From an uncultured Clostridia bacterium (GTDB taxonomy: Bacteria > Bacillota > Clostridia > Oscillospirales > Acutalibacteraceae), in assembly GCA_947589575.1 (NCBI GenBank), contig CANQBM010000001.1, positions 310,001 through 374,000 on the forward strand: 64,000 bases of DNA, read 5' to 3'. The stretch's first letter is position 1; every line of letters starts with the position of its first letter. The position numbers and the translations under genes are program-made. Below, one piece after another: positions 44,593-53,374 of the stretch. The notes under the pieces were generated by a model, which had not been told where the DNA came from, did not search any database, and was given only the letters and a program-made list of their open reading frames with translations.

Positions 44593-45336
44593 TTACAATA
44601 TTGATTTTAAAAACTGGCGTAATCTCGGGTCTTTAGGAGCTGTAAACATAACCTGCGGACTTGCCTCCTCAACTATTGCGCCGTCAGACATAAAAACAAC
44701 TCTGTCGGCAACCTCACGGGCAAATCCCATTTCATGAGTGACGCAAATCATTGTCATACCCTGATTTGCTAAATCTTTCATAACATTAAGCACCTCGCCG
44801 ACAAGCTCAGGGTCAAGCGCTGATGTAGGCTCGTCAAAAAGCATTACGTCAGGATTCATAGCGAGCGCTCTGACAATAGCGACGCGCTGTTTCTGACCGC
44901 CCGAAAGCTGTGAAGGATACGCGTTTGCTCTGTCCTCAAGTCCGACCTTTTTCAGCAAATTAAACGCTGTTTTTTCAGCCTCTTCCTTGCTTTTCTTTAA
45001 GAGTTTCATAGGAGCGTGGGTAATATTTTTCAAAATTGTCCAGTGCGGAAAAAGATTGAAATGCTGAAAAACCATACCCATTTTCTGCCTGTGGATATTT
45101 ATGTTCACGGACGAATCCGTAATATCGGTTCCCTCAAAAATGATTGAGCCGCTTGTCGGTATTTCAAGCAGATTAAGCGAACGCAAAAGAGTGCTTTTAC
45201 CGCTGCCAGATGGTCCGATAATAACAACTACTTCGCCTTTTTCAACGTCAATACTGACGCCGTCAAGGGCTTTTATTTTTCCGCCGGCATAATGTTTTTT
45301 TAAGTCTTTTACCTGAATAATTGCATTACCGCTCAC
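44593..45336 (-). CDS. Polar amino-acid ABC transporter, ATP-binding subunit
   Basis: 247 aa. Walker [16 protein letters not shown]-loop [11 protein letters not shown], signature [17 protein letters not shown], Walker [15 protein letters not shown] and switch His in CVTHEMGFA: the GlnQ/HisP group. The start is a GTG overlapping the permease gene end by 11 bp; no in-frame ATG fits. Works with the permease and binding protein upstream to import an amino acid such as glutamine, cystine or arginine; the substrate is not resolved. Confidence 0.94.
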   Translation of the reverse strand: MSGNAIIQVKDLKKHYAGGKIKALDGVSIDVEKGEVVVIIGPSGSGKSTLLRSLNLLEIPTSGSIIFEGTDITDSSVNINIHRQKMGMVFQHFNLFPHWTILKNITHAPMKLLKKSKEEAEKTAFNLLKKVGLEDRANAYPSQLSGGQKQRVAIVRALAMNPDVMLFDEPTSALDPELVGEVLNVMKDLANQGMTMICVTHEMGFAREVADRVVFMSDGAIVEEASPQVMFTAPKDPRLRQFLKSIL

Positions 45337-46054
45337 TGTTCTTCAGCCTCCTTTCAAGCAAGTTCACCAGCTTGGTAAAGAAGATTACCATTATCAAATA
45401 TATTAAAGCTACTGCTATGAGAGGGAAAAAGCTCTGATATGTAATTCCTCGGATAATATTTGCCGCACCCGTTAAGTCTATAACCCCTACATAGCTTGCG
45501 ACTGATGTTTCCTTAAGCAGAACAATGAACTCGTTGGCAAGAGTAGGGAGAATATTTTTAAACGCCTGGGGTAAAACGATATACCACATAGTTTGTATGT
45601 AGTTATAGCCGAGAGATCGTCCCGCCTCAGTCTGCCCTTGATCAATGCTCATAATACCGCTTCGGATAATTTCGGCTACATATGCGCCTGAATTGATACC
45701 AAAAGCAATAATTCCGCAGAGAATTTTATTTTTTGAGCTTGCCATAATTACGAAGAAAATAATTAAAATCTGCACCATTACAGGCGTTCCGCGGATAACG
45801 GTCAGATAGATTCTGGATATTTTATCAAAAAAAGCAAGAATGCCTTTTCCTATTCCTTTTTTCATCTGTGAATACTGCTTGTCATATGTTGATCGTATTG
45901 CAGAGACGATGATACCTATTACAACACCGAGAATTAAGGAAAAGAAAGTTAATATCAGGGTATTTCCCAAACCTTTTACAATGTATTTCCAGCGGTTGTC
46001 TGTAATGAAAGCCATTGTAAACTGTTCGGCAAAGTTTTGTAACAAATTGCTCAT
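45326..46054 (-). CDS. Polar amino-acid ABC transporter, permease subunit
   Basis: 242 aa. Five to six membrane helices with the HisM/GlnP pattern: [20 protein letters not shown] at the start, [18 protein letters not shown], and the EAA loop [27 protein letters not shown] precedes the ATG. It lies behind a hairpin that separates it from the binding-protein gene. Confidence 0.93.
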   Translation of the reverse strand: MSNLLQNFAEQFTMAFITDNRWKYIVKGLGNTLILTFFSLILGVVIGIIVSAIRSTYDKQYSQMKKGIGKGILAFFDKISRIYLTVIRGTPVMVQILIIFFVIMASSKNKILCGIIAFGINSGAYVAEIIRSGIMSIDQGQTEAGRSLGYNYIQTMWYIVLPQAFKNILPTLANEFIVLLKETSVASYVGVIDLTGAANIIRGITYQSFFPLIAVALIYLIMVIFFTKLVNLLERRLKNSER

Positions 46055-46080
46055 TTTACCCCTCCTTTTAAAGATTTAGA

Positions 46081-46112
46081 AAAGGGCAAAGTTGAAAACA
46101 ACATTTGCCCTT
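46081..46112 (-). terminator. Intergenic hairpin between binding protein and permease genes
   Basis: Minus strand AAGGGCAAA-T-GTTG, TTTT loop, CAAC-TTTGCCCTT, T-rich. Such hairpins often lower expression of permease relative to binding protein or protect the upstream mRNA end. Confidence 0.7.
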
Positions 46113-46135
46113 AATAATTACAAAAGTATTATTTA

Positions 46136-46924
46136 TTACTCAGCAGGGATGTATTTGTCAATAATTTGTTTAACAGTGCCGTCAGCAATTAATTCACCGA
46201 GAGCCTTATCAAGCTCCTTAAGAAGCGCATCGTTATCCTTGCTTACAGCGATTGCATAGCTTTCTTCGGTATATGCGCTGTCAAGGAGTTTTAAGCCTTT
46301 GTTCTTCTCAACAAATACCTTTGCCGGCTCATTGTCAATAACGACGCAGTCTACCTTACCCGAGGTAAGAGCCATTACAGCGTCGGCACCCTTGTTGTAT
46401 CTTTCAACCGTACCGAGATTTTTGCTTTCAATATCGTCTGTGCAGTATATATCTCCTGTTGTACCCTTTTGAACACCGATTGTAACGCCGCCTTTAGAGA
46501 GGTCATCGGCAGTTTTGATATTTGAGTTTTCGGGTACAATGATTGCCTGTATACCTGTTGCATATGACTGAGTAAAGTTTACATTTTCAAGTCGTTCCTC
46601 ACTTGCTGTCATGCCTGCCATGCCGAAATCGTACTTACCGCCCTGAACACCGGGAATGATTGAGTCAAAGTCAATATGCTCGATTTTAAGCTCGTATCCG
46701 AGTTTATCGCATATGGCCTTTGCAATTTCAGCGTCGATGCCGACAATCTGCTCGTTTTCAAAATACTCATATGGCGGAAATTCTGCGTTTGTAGCCATTA
46801 CGAGTGTTTTTGTTCCGGAAGTTCCGGTGTTTTTATCATTTTCAGATTTTGAGCAACCCGCAAAGCAAGCGGCAACTATAGCCGCAGCGAGTATTGAGAC
46901 TAAGATTTTTTTGATTAATTTCAT
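46136..46924 (-). CDS. Polar amino-acid ABC transporter, substrate-binding lipoprotein
   Basis: 262 aa. A lipoprotein signal (ILVSILAAAIVAACFAGC) with the lipobox Cys at about residue 24, then an SBP-3 domain: VMATNAEFPPYEYFENEQIV, DAEIAKAICDKLGYEL, FDFSIIPGVQ-like FDSIIPGVQGGKYDFGMAGM, and KVDCVVIDNEPA. It captures the amino acid outside the membrane. AGGAGG-like GGAGGA precedes the ATG. Confidence 0.94.
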   Translation of the reverse strand: MKLIKKILVSILAAAIVAACFAGCSKSENDKNTGTSGTKTLVMATNAEFPPYEYFENEQIVGIDAEIAKAICDKLGYELKIEHIDFDSIIPGVQGGKYDFGMAGMTASEERLENVNFTQSYATGIQAIIVPENSNIKTADDLSKGGVTIGVQKGTTGDIYCTDDIESKNLGTVERYNKGADAVMALTSGKVDCVVIDNEPAKVFVEKNKGLKLLDSAYTEESYAIAVSKDNDALLKELDKALGELIADGTVKQIIDKYIPAE

Positions 46925-46999
46925 TTTTTATTCCTCCGATTAGAATTTAAAAATACGGGGCAGGGGCGTCACCCTACAGACTCCCTTGCCCTTAATGTA
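46925..46999 (-). promoter_or_regulatory. Leader hairpin of the amino-acid ABC operon (candidate attenuator)
   Basis: In the transcript GGGCAAGGG (46983-46991) can pair with CCCCTGCCC (46957-46966), and TATTTTT follows. It looks terminator-like and lies between the promoter and the first gene, so conditional read-through is possible. It matches no riboswitch I know. Confidence 0.45.
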
Positions 47000-47028
47000 A
47001 ATTTATCATAATTATTTTATAAAGTCAA
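47000..47028 (-). promoter_or_regulatory. Promoter of the amino-acid ABC operon
   Basis: Minus strand TTGACT, 17-bp spacer, TAAATT. Confidence 0.75.
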
Positions 47029-47061
47029 TAAAAATGAAGTAATAATTATAAATATAAGCAG

Positions 47062-47835
47062 TTAGTCAGCATTAGCAAGCCACTCATATTCGGGTACATA
47101 AATTCTTGTTTTATCCCAAGGATCGCCGTCAATGTGGCGAATAAGCCATACATAATACATTTCATATCCCGGAGCTGTTACCTGCTGATGTGCGTTTCCG
47201 CCCCTGATACAAAGGCAGGAGCCGTTTTCTGTCTTGTAAGGAGTATCACCTTCAAAGCCCGCGCCGAAACCTTCAGGATGGTCAAATTGATAATAATAAA
47301 GTTCGGGCTGAGGATGATGATGAGGAGGGTAGCTTGACCAGCGTCCGGGCTGATTAAACACCTCGCCCATTACCATATTTGAGTAAGGAGCATTGTCAAG
47401 ATCAAACATTGTTGATACAATTCTGTGCCCCGTTCCGTTCCACTGTCCCTTGCCGAATTCCTGATAAAGACAATTTTCGGGATTATAAAATACAGGCGGC
47501 CAAGTCTTCTCATTGTCTGTCATTTGTACAAGAATTTCACTATCCTCAAGGGCGGTTACAGTTGCCTTTGTTTCTTTGCAGAAATGAACGGCATAAGGCG
47601 TTTTCTGAAAAGGATTTTTTCTTGCGCAGTTTTCGTTGATTTTATCACCGACTGTAAAATTAACATTTCCGGACAAAAGGAGAACCGCACATTCATTTTC
47701 CTTTTCATCAATTTTAAGAGTATCTCCCTTTTTCATTTTCTGAACATAAATATCCATCATCATTTCGGAATTGACGCCATTCATTTGGCAAAGTATTTTT
47801 TTACCGTTTTCGTCATATTCGGGTTTAAATAACAT
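47062..47835 (-). CDS. iolB: 5-deoxy-glucuronate isomerase family protein (IolB)
   Basis: 257 aa two-cupin protein. The metal-binding cupin motif lies in GRWSSYPPHHHPQPELYYYQ with several His and a Glu, followed by GFGAGFEGDTPYKT and CIRGGNAHQQVTAPGYEMYY, as in IolB/KduI-type isomerases of inositol breakdown. No other inositol genes are near, so it may act in another sugar-acid route or be a leftover of a scattered pathway. A -10-like TATAAT lies about 45 bp upstream (47879-47884) without a clear -35. Confidence 0.87.
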   Translation of the reverse strand: MLFKPEYDENGKKILCQMNGVNSEMMMDIYVQKMKKGDTLKIDEKENECAVLLLSGNVNFTVGDKINENCARKNPFQKTPYAVHFCKETKATVTALEDSEILVQMTDNEKTWPPVFYNPENCLYQEFGKGQWNGTGHRIVSTMFDLDNAPYSNMVMGEVFNQPGRWSSYPPHHHPQPELYYYQFDHPEGFGAGFEGDTPYKTENGSCLCIRGGNAHQQVTAPGYEMYYVWLIRHIDGDPWDKTRIYVPEYEWLANAD

Positions 47836-47925
47836 TTTTAATACCTCTTTATTATTTTATTATTTTTGCCTGTAACAAATTATATTACTGTAATACCGGA
47901 TTTAATACTTAAGTACTTAGAGCTG

Positions 47926-49830
47926 TTACTCGGCTGCTTGAATTTCATAATCTGTTTGGTGATAATTAGGGACAAAAATTTTCAGCTTTTCTCTTACATT
48001 ATCATTATTAATATCTTTTAGACTTTCAAGCATTTTGAAAAAATGCTCTGTATCTATTTCGGTAGGCTGGTTTACAAAAATCTTTTCATGAGCTGTTTTT
48101 TGTCTTGTTTCAAGCTCCGTATCCATCGCGAGCTCCTCATAGAGCTTTTCACCCGGTCTGAGACCTATAATTTCAATTCCTATTTCTTCAACAGTAAAGC
48201 CTGAAAGTTTAATCAGATTTTCGGCAAGATCAATAATTTTTACAGGCTCACCCATATCAAGTACAAATATTTCCCCGCCTTTTGCAAGACCTCCGGCCTG
48301 GCAGACGAGCTGAGCAGCCTCAGGTATTGTCATAAAATAACGCGTGATTGCGGGATGAGTTACACGGACAGGACCTCCGTTTTCAATCTGCTTTTTAAAT
48401 ATAGGAATTACCGAGCCGTGAGAGCCCAAAACATTTCCGAAACGGACTGCCGCGTATTCTGTATTTTTACTTATTTCATTCATATTCTGAACAATTAATT
48501 CGGTAATCCGCTTTGTAGCGCCCATTACATTTGTCGGATTAACCGCCTTATCAGTGGAAAGAATAACCATTTTAGGTACTTTGAACTTGTCTGCCGTCAC
48601 GGCAACATTATATGTGCCGAATACATTATTCTTTACAGCCTCGCACGGTGAATCCTCCATAAGAGGGACATGCTTGTGAGCGGCGGCGTGGAAAACGACA
48701 TCGGGATGAAATTCCCCGAATATTTCCTCAAGTCTGTCAATGTCACGCACAGAACCGATTCTTACCTGAATATTTATGCTGCCGCCGTACTTTTCATTAA
48801 GCTCATTCTGAAGTTCAAAGGCGCAGTTTTCATAAATATCAAAAATGACAATGGTTTTTGGTTTGTATCTTGCGCATTGATTGCAAATTTCAGAGCCGAT
48901 TGAGCCGCCTCCGCCTGTAACAAGGATAGTTTTGTCAATTAAATATTTGCAGACTCTTATGTCAAGCTTAACCTCATCGCGTGAGAGAAGGTCTGTAATT
49001 TCAACATTACGAATTTTATGGATATTTGAATTATCCTGCAAAATTTCCTGCATTGAAGGGGTGGTTTTTACAGGATTTCCTGTCGAGATTGCTATTTTGG
49101 CGATTTCATTTTGCCTTTTTGCTGAAGCGGACGGCATACAGATAATAATTTCATCTACGTTGTAATTTTTGGCAATTTCAGGAATTTGCTCACAGTTTCC
49201 CGCGATTTTTACTCCCTGAAGTCTTTTACCTTTTTTTGCGGGGTTATCGTCTACGGCAACAACGGGATAATATTTGTCACGCTGATTTGTTTTGATTTCA
49301 TCAATCATCGTGTTGCCCATATATCCTGCGCCGACAATCATAAGCCTTTTAGCGTGTTTATCTATATTGTATGATGATGGAAGCTTTATAAACTCGTTTC
49401 TTAAAACCCTGTAACCTATTCTGGGTGCGCAGGTGCTGAATATTACAAGAAGAAAACTTAAAACGTACGCGTAAAGCGGAAGTATTTGAGCGTTTAAAAT
49501 CTCCTTGAAAACAATCCTGTCCACAAGATAAAGCGCCAAAGTGTTAAAAAATGACGCCGCGGTGCAGTTGACGATTTCTCTCGTACCTGCAAATGTCCAT
49601 ATGCTTTTATAAAGCTTAAATAAGTAGTTAATGAGAACAATGATTATACTCAAACTTATTAAATGATATGCGTTAAATAAAACAGCGTCGTCATAAGGAA
49701 AATCATTAAAATCCCCTCCGTTAATAATATAACAGACAGCGATATTTGAGGCTGCAAATAAAGCTATATCAATAAAGGCAAGCAGCCATTTTTTCATTAT
49801 TCCTATCATTTTTCTTTTTTTAGAATCCAT
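47926..49830 (-). CDS. CapD/WbpM-like nucleotide-sugar 4,6-dehydratase, membrane-bound
   Basis: 634 aa. Four N-terminal membrane helices (about 15-135), a CoA-binding-like Rossmann domain (GAGYMGNTMIDEI at about 165), and a C-terminal SDR dehydratase domain with VTGGGGSIGSEICNQ, FHAAAHKHVPLMED and STDKAVNPTNVMGATKR, in which the usual catalytic Tyr is replaced by Met as in WbpM/PglF/CapD. It would make a UDP-4-keto-6-deoxy-HexNAc. It probably supplies the capsule or a glycoprotein glycan although it is 26 kb from the capsule operon. The gene follows the CHAP hydrolase gene by 35 nt and may share its promoter. Confidence 0.92.
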   Translation of the reverse strand: MDSKKRKMIGIMKKWLLAFIDIALFAASNIAVCYIINGGDFNDFPYDDAVLFNAYHLISLSIIIVLINYLFKLYKSIWTFAGTREIVNCTAASFFNTLALYLVDRIVFKEILNAQILPLYAYVLSFLLVIFSTCAPRIGYRVLRNEFIKLPSSYNIDKHAKRLMIVGAGYMGNTMIDEIKTNQRDKYYPVVAVDDNPAKKGKRLQGVKIAGNCEQIPEIAKNYNVDEIIICMPSASAKRQNEIAKIAISTGNPVKTTPSMQEILQDNSNIHKIRNVEITDLLSRDEVKLDIRVCKYLIDKTILVTGGGGSIGSEICNQCARYKPKTIVIFDIYENCAFELQNELNEKYGGSINIQVRIGSVRDIDRLEEIFGEFHPDVVFHAAAHKHVPLMEDSPCEAVKNNVFGTYNVAVTADKFKVPKMVILSTDKAVNPTNVMGATKRITELIVQNMNEISKNTEYAAVRFGNVLGSHGSVIPIFKKQIENGGPVRVTHPAITRYFMTIPEAAQLVCQAGGLAKGGEIFVLDMGEPVKIIDLAENLIKLSGFTVEEIGIEIIGLRPGEKLYEELAMDTELETRQKTAHEKIFVNQPTEIDTEHFFKMLESLKDINNDNVREKLKIFVPNYHQTDYEIQAAE

Positions 49831-49865
49831 ACCTTTTCCTCAACTAAATTAACATATTTTCCAAA

Positions 49866-51089
49866 TTATTTTTTCTTTGCTTTTCTGACAACAGCTACAA
49901 ACGCCGAAATGCAAAATGTAACAACAATAATTGTAAGAGGTATAATATAATACTGTTTGTGTTGACTTAACTTATTTACATTAACCCCCATGTTTGTCAG
50001 AACGCTTTGAACGCTTTTTTGGGTTGTAACAATTTCCGCCTTTGTCGTCGCGACAACCTTTCTTTCTTTGCTTTTATGTGTAGTAACTTCTCCTACAGCC
50101 TCAGTGACTGTAAAGTCACACTGCTTGTACAATTCATTATTAGCACATACTACAACTGTTGCCGTGCCTGAACCGATTGCCTTTATTTTTCCGCCGTTTC
50201 CGATTTCAATTATGCCCTCTTCGTCGCAGAAATAACCTACTACGGCAGGAGCGTCCGCCGGATCGACAGAATAGTTGAGCTTAACCGTATCTCCTACTTG
50301 AAGGTCGTATGACGGGGCGTTGATTGTAAGATTGTCAAGAGGAGTTGCCTGTGTAGTTTCCTTTTCGGTAGTAGTCGCTGTTTCTTTTTTTTCTGTTGTT
50401 TTCTCATTAATATGCGAACTTGTTGCGGCTTTTTTTGTTGTGTTATTATTTTCGGCTTTTTTAGTGCTTGCAGGCTTTTTGGCGGTCTCTGATTTATTGC
50501 TGCCGCTGCCTTTGCTTACAGACGAAAAGGCAGGGACTGCGTAACCCATAATTGCGCTTATATTGTTATAGGGCTTTGAACCGCTTGATGTGTATTCCCG
50601 CGACTTGACTTTGCCTGAACAGTTGCCTTCAATCGTATATACCGTACTTCCTGATGTTCTCGTAACAATACCCACATGCTGTGACGAGCCATTCCCGCTC
50701 CAGTCAAAAAATACAAGATCACCTGCTTTAGGCGTATAGCCGTTTGAACGGGTGTAATATCTGTCTTTATTTTTAAACCAGCTTATCATACTGTTGCAGT
50801 TACCGCCGCTCGGAACAATATTTGAATACAGCTTCACTCCGTTGTTAGCTCCTGCTTGATTAAAGCACCACAACACAAATGTAGTGCACCATGAGCCTTG
50901 ATAACCGTACCAGTCACCATACTTTGAGTATGAAGATGTACCGGTGTACCCAACCTCATTTTCAGCTATGGATACAACCGCATTTCTTAGGGAATTTTCT
51001 GTAGCTCCCTGTACGGATAACGGTATTAGCGTTGTATATAGAATTATAAGCGAAATTATTACAGATAAAGCTTTTTTAAAAAATCTCAT
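49866..51089 (-). CDS. CHAP-domain wall hydrolase with Ig-like domain and C-terminal anchor helix
   Basis: 407 aa. A signal peptide (FFKKALSVIISLIILYTTLI) is followed by a CHAP amidase/endopeptidase domain (about 30-185) with the catalytic Cys in GSWCTTFVLWCFNQAG and His in SSQHVGIVTRTSG, a Thr/Lys/Ser-rich linker (about 195-250), a BIG2-like Ig domain (about 250-335: YDLQVGDTVKLNYSVDPADA, then GSGTATVVV), and a C-terminal helix YYIIPLTIIVVTFCISAFVA with a basic tail that keeps it in the membrane. It probably cuts peptidoglycan at the cell surface. Confidence 0.9.
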   Translation of the reverse strand: MRFFKKALSVIISLIILYTTLIPLSVQGATENSLRNAVVSIAENEVGYTGTSSYSKYGDWYGYQGSWCTTFVLWCFNQAGANNGVKLYSNIVPSGGNCNSMISWFKNKDRYYTRSNGYTPKAGDLVFFDWSGNGSSQHVGIVTRTSGSTVYTIEGNCSGKVKSREYTSSGSKPYNNISAIMGYAVPAFSSVSKGSGSNKSETAKKPASTKKAENNNTTKKAATSSHINEKTTEKKETATTTEKETTQATPLDNLTINAPSYDLQVGDTVKLNYSVDPADAPAVVGYFCDEEGIIEIGNGGKIKAIGSGTATVVVCANNELYKQCDFTVTEAVGEVTTHKSKERKVVATTKAEIVTTQKSVQSVLTNMGVNVNKLSQHKQYYIIPLTIIVVTFCISAFVAVVRKAKKK

Positions 51090-51136
51090 AATAATTTCCT
51101 TTCTTCGTCAGTATATCTTAAGCAATGGTTGTATTT

Positions 51137-51164
51137 ATTATACTATTTAAAATTAAAATGTCAA
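51137..51164 (-). promoter_or_regulatory. Promoter of the CHAP hydrolase gene
   Basis: Minus strand TTGACA, 16-bp spacer, TATAAT. Confidence 0.8.
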
Positions 51165-51193
51165 ATTATATTTATTAAAATATCATTTATAGA

Positions 51194-51222
51194 TTGAAAA
51201 AAATATGCTTTTGAGTTAAAAT
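51194..51222 (+). promoter_or_regulatory. Promoter of the serine hydrolase gene
   Basis: TTGAAA, 17-bp spacer, TAAAAT, divergent from the CHAP promoter. Confidence 0.65.
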
Positions 51223-51258
51223 AATAATATAATAACAATTTTAGATGGAGAGAGCTTT

Positions 51259-52854
51259 ATGAAAAGGTTAGAGCATTACCGGCTTGAACATACTACCCCG
51301 GAGGCAGTCGGCGTTGACAGCAAGATTATTACGTCTTTTATAAACGAGATTAATGAAAAGGGTTTGGGACTTCAGAGCTTTACCGTCGTCAGACACGATA
51401 AGGTGTGTGCCCAGGGTTTTTTTAAGCCGTACAGCGCCGATATTCCCCATGTTCTTTATTCAATGAGCAAATCTATAACGTCAACCGCTGTAGGTTTTGC
51501 CGTGAGCGAGGGGCTTATAAATTTAAACGACAGAGTTGTTGAATATTTTCCCGAATATGCAATGAGCAAAAGACCGTTTAACCGAATGCTTACCATACGT
51601 ATGCTTTTAACAATGCACTCGGATAAGCTTATAACCGTCTTGGAAGAAAAGGGACAGAGGGACTGGATAGCTAACTTTTTGAATGCTACTTTTATTCTAC
51701 CGCCCAACACAAAGTTTAATTACATATCTGAAAATACTTTTATGCTCTCCGCAATTATTTCAAAGGTTACGGGTATGAGTGTGATTGATTACCTTTATCC
51801 GAGAATTTTTGAGCCGCTTGGAATTGAAAAACCGTTTTGGGAAACAGACGGTGAAGGGAACAACGCAGGCGGCTGGGGCCTTTATATGAAAAGCGAGGAT
51901 ATTGCAAAGTTCTTCCTGCCTTATATTCACGGAGGTAAATGGATTGACGGTACTCAGATTATTCCCGAAATCTGGGTCAAGGAGGCTACCAGGAAACAGG
52001 TAAACTCTGTGCGCGACGGTTTTATTGACAATATGGAGGGCTACGGTTATCAGTTTTGGAGAAACCCGATTGCAAACAGCTACCGCGCAGACGGATTGTT
52101 CGGTCAGCGATGCTTTATGTTTCCCGATTATGATGCGCTTGTTGTCCTTAATTGCGGTGAAGCGGAGGACTACAAGATAATGAAGGTCTTCTGGGAGTAT
52201 TTCCCGAACTGCTTTGGATATGAGCCGCTTCCGGAAAACAAAGAGGCTTATAATGAAATGCTTTCTGTAATTGATAACTGCGCTGTAGAGGATTTGCCGA
52301 AAACAGAGAGAAATTTTGAACTTGAAGAAAAAATTTCAGGCAGACTTATCAAGTGTAAGACATCTGAATTTGTGTCGGTCGTTACAGTTTCAATTACACA
52401 GATGCTTTATAATAAGCCGGGCGAAATTAGTGAGATGAAATTGACCTTTAGCAAGGATAAACTCAGCTTTTACTGGAAAGAAAAGGAATATGAAAACACG
52501 ATTGACGCGGGTCTTGACGGAAAGTATATGGTATCCGAAATCACATTAGGCGACCTTCATTATCATACATATTCAAAGGCTTCCTGGCAGGAGGACGGCT
52601 CGCTTAAGCTGTGGATTAGACCTATTGAAACAGCGCATGTGAGAAAGTTTACATTCTGTTTCAGGGATGACAATACCGTTAAGGTTGTTAATGAAATGAC
52701 GCCGAGGATGGAGGATTTGGTTATTTACTATATGACGTTTACGGGACATCCGATTAAAGGCGAGCTTACCGAAGATGTCATTAAAAGCGCTGTTAAAACT
52801 CTCGGACTTCCGATTATTGAGCCGGATTTTAAAGGAAAGTTTGTTGATGAATAA
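51259..52854 (+). CDS. Serine hydrolase of the beta-lactamase/class C esterase family
   Basis: 531 aa, no signal peptide. The SxxK catalytic pair lies in YSMSKSITS (Ser68, Lys71), a Tyr-containing second motif in NYISENTFML, and WGLYMKSEDIAKF and YGYQFWRNP are typical of PF00144. After about residue 350 there is a C-terminal beta-rich extension of unknown role. As the protein is cytoplasmic, true beta-lactamase activity is unlikely; an esterase or amidase is more probable. GGAGAGAG precedes the ATG. Confidence 0.88.
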   Translation: MKRLEHYRLEHTTPEAVGVDSKIITSFINEINEKGLGLQSFTVVRHDKVCAQGFFKPYSADIPHVLYSMSKSITSTAVGFAVSEGLINLNDRVVEYFPEYAMSKRPFNRMLTIRMLLTMHSDKLITVLEEKGQRDWIANFLNATFILPPNTKFNYISENTFMLSAIISKVTGMSVIDYLYPRIFEPLGIEKPFWETDGEGNNAGGWGLYMKSEDIAKFFLPYIHGGKWIDGTQIIPEIWVKEATRKQVNSVRDGFIDNMEGYGYQFWRNPIANSYRADGLFGQRCFMFPDYDALVVLNCGEAEDYKIMKVFWEYFPNCFGYEPLPENKEAYNEMLSVIDNCAVEDLPKTERNFELEEKISGRLIKCKTSEFVSVVTVSITQMLYNKPGEISEMKLTFSKDKLSFYWKEKEYENTIDAGLDGKYMVSEITLGDLHYHTYSKASWQEDGSLKLWIRPIETAHVRKFTFCFRDDNTVKVVNEMTPRMEDLVIYYMTFTGHPIKGELTEDVIKSAVKTLGLPIIEPDFKGKFVDE

Positions 52855-52860
52855 AGTTGA

Positions 52861-52899
52861 AAAAAGTGACGAAGAGATTTATTCTCTTCGTCACTTTTT
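52861..52899. terminator. Bidirectional terminator between serine hydrolase and luxS
   Basis: AAAAAGTGACGAAGAG / CTCTTCGTCACTTTTT around a seven-base loop. Confidence 0.9.
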
Positions 52900-52906
52900 G
52901 TTTATA

Positions 52907-53374
52907 TTATTCTTGCGCGGTCTGATATTTTAAATCCTCCTTGGTCCAGTCATTAATTATTTTTAAAAACGCTCTTGATTCCTCTTTAGCCTGGGGAAGA
53001 TTGTGCTCGGTACAATTACCGCATTCTTTAGGAGAAGCGCCGGGAATAACTCCCCAGTAGTCAGCTATAAACCTGAATGCCTCTTTAATGAGACCGATTG
53101 TATAATTGTCGCTCAGACTTCTTGTTAGAAAATAAAAGCCCGTCCTGCATCCCATCGGTCCGAAATAAATGATATTATCGCCGAATTCCGTGTTGCGCAC
53201 ATAAGTTGCAAAAAGATGCTCGATGGTGTGAATCGCGGCATTCGTCATAACAGGCTCCCTGTTTGGCTCTCTCATACGTATATCGTATGTTGTAATATCG
53301 TCATCAATTCTGCTGATATAAATTCCTTTTTTTAATATATTGTGGTCAATTTGAAAGCTTGGTATAGTTTTCAT
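52907..53374 (-). CDS. luxS: S-ribosylhomocysteine lyase LuxS
   Basis: 155 aa. The metal site HTIEH (His49, His53) and Cys118 in PKECGN, and the catalytic Cys76 in GPMGCRTGFY, are all present. It splits S-ribosylhomocysteine into homocysteine and DPD, the precursor of autoinducer AI-2, and recycles SAM by-products. The ATG overlaps the stop of the upstream gene (ATGA). No pfs or other methyl-cycle gene is adjacent. Confidence 0.97.
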   Translation of the reverse strand: MKTIPSFQIDHNILKKGIYISRIDDDITTYDIRMREPNREPVMTNAAIHTIEHLFATYVRNTEFGDNIIYFGPMGCRTGFYFLTRSLSDNYTIGLIKEAFRFIADYWGVIPGASPKECGNCTEHNLPQAKEESRAFLKIINDWTKEDLKYQTAQE

